A stretch of DNA of 6,133 nucleotides from Pseudomonadota bacterium (lineage in GTDB: Bacteria; Pseudomonadota; Gammaproteobacteria; SZUA-229): contig JADFWF010000194.1 in NCBI GenBank assembly GCA_015222965.1, forward strand, positions 1 to 6,133, in the 5' to 3' direction. A model generated the notes under the pieces. The model was not told the DNA's origin, did no database searches, and saw only the letters and a list, made by a program, of their open reading frames with translations. Within the stretch, counting starts at the first letter, position 1. The number at the start of each line of letters is the position of its first letter. Of the stretch, positions 5,847-6,133 are shown piece after piece. Made by a program: the position numbers and the translations under genes.

Positions 5847-6133
5847 ATGGATACAATGACAGTGATTGTGGGCGGTGCACTAGTTGCGATGGTTTCGTGG
5901 TTTATGCTGCGCCTGACGTACACGATCGCGATCAATCTCATCAATGGTCGAAAATTTCACCATGCACTCGACCAGGAATTCAGCAAGCTGCGATTAAATA
6001 AAATGCTTTCTGCACTTGGCATCAACAAGACTGATTACATCTACCAATCCAGTGTTGGAGACATACAACGACAGATGAAAAGTTGTTCAGACTGTAACAA
6101 TACTGATGAGTGCGACGAGAAATTAACCACGCC
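5847..6133 (+). CDS. Membrane-anchored DUF6455-like protein with CxxCx5C motif (3'-truncated)
   Basis: An uncharacterised small protein; 95 codons are visible and the frame is still open at the window edge. Residues about 5-30 (VIVGGALVAMVSWFML, then LTYTIAINLI) form one hydrophobic N-terminal segment, most likely a membrane anchor without an obvious cleavage site. A polar region follows, then a compact motif: NKMLSALGINKTDYIY (51-66), a short helix-like VGDIQRQMKSC, and CSDCNNTDEC with Cys80, Cys83 and Cys89. This pattern of a short LG-containing helix followed by CxxCx5C resembles, from memory, the DUF6455 domain of Proteobacteria, where the cysteines may bind a metal or form disulfides; that role is inference. 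ATG 5847 was chosen as the first start, and ATG 5856 would also keep the anchor. No Shine-Dalgarno motif precedes either. It has its own promoter-like element, so it is probably not just read through from ppc. Confidence 0.75.
   Translation, partial: MDTMTVIVGGALVAMVSWFMLRLTYTIAINLINGRKFHHALDQEFSKLRLNKMLSALGINKTDYIYQSSVGDIQRQMKSCSDCNNTDECDEKLTT

Noticed and set aside
5665..5880. 71-codon minus-strand frame over the end of ppc and the 70-bp repeat
   Set aside because: It is largely a translation of the heptad repeat and of the antisense strand of two plus-strand genes.

Overview
This is a chromosomal housekeeping segment, most likely from a gammaproteobacterium. QueG and Pgi both resemble their Escherichia coli counterparts closely from memory, and Pgi has the same length (549 residues). 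The long PEP carboxylase and the partial small Cys-motif protein also fit free-living Proteobacteria. No species is claimed. I see no phage, transposase, CRISPR, tRNA or rRNA gene, and no defence or biosynthetic cassette.

Layout. The window opens inside queG (+ strand, 5' end cut off), the epoxyqueuosine reductase of tRNA queuosine synthesis. queG converges on pgi (- strand), glucose-6-phosphate isomerase. The 126-bp gap between their stop codons holds a tandem GAAAAAT array that contains the queG stop codon, a good intrinsic terminator for pgi, an inverted copy of the array, and a hairpin across the pgi stop codon. pgi and ppc (+ strand, phosphoenolpyruvate carboxylase, 962 residues) diverge from a 228-bp region at 2596-2823. 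That region holds both promoters and a ppc leader rich in small inverted and direct repeats; I found no gene in it. After ppc comes a 70-bp inverted repeat built of ten 7-bp units. Then a palindrome and an extended -10 box lead into a partial gene for a membrane-anchored protein with a CxxCx5C motif (DUF6455-like), which runs off the right edge.

How the genes relate. pgi and ppc both belong to central carbon metabolism: hexose-phosphate interconversion, and carboxylation of PEP to oxaloacetate. They share a divergent control region, but nothing shows that they are co-regulated. queG is functionally separate, and the last gene is uncharacterised.

The most interesting material is non-coding. 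Two intergenic regions carry heptad-periodic repeats of the form GAnnAAn, arranged as inverted arms. The ppc leader has three GTAAC copies spaced about one helical turn apart. The last gene has a perfect 8-2-8 palindrome at its expected -35 position and a -10 box close enough to its ATG to suggest a leaderless transcript. None of the three visible gene starts has a recognisable Shine-Dalgarno sequence.
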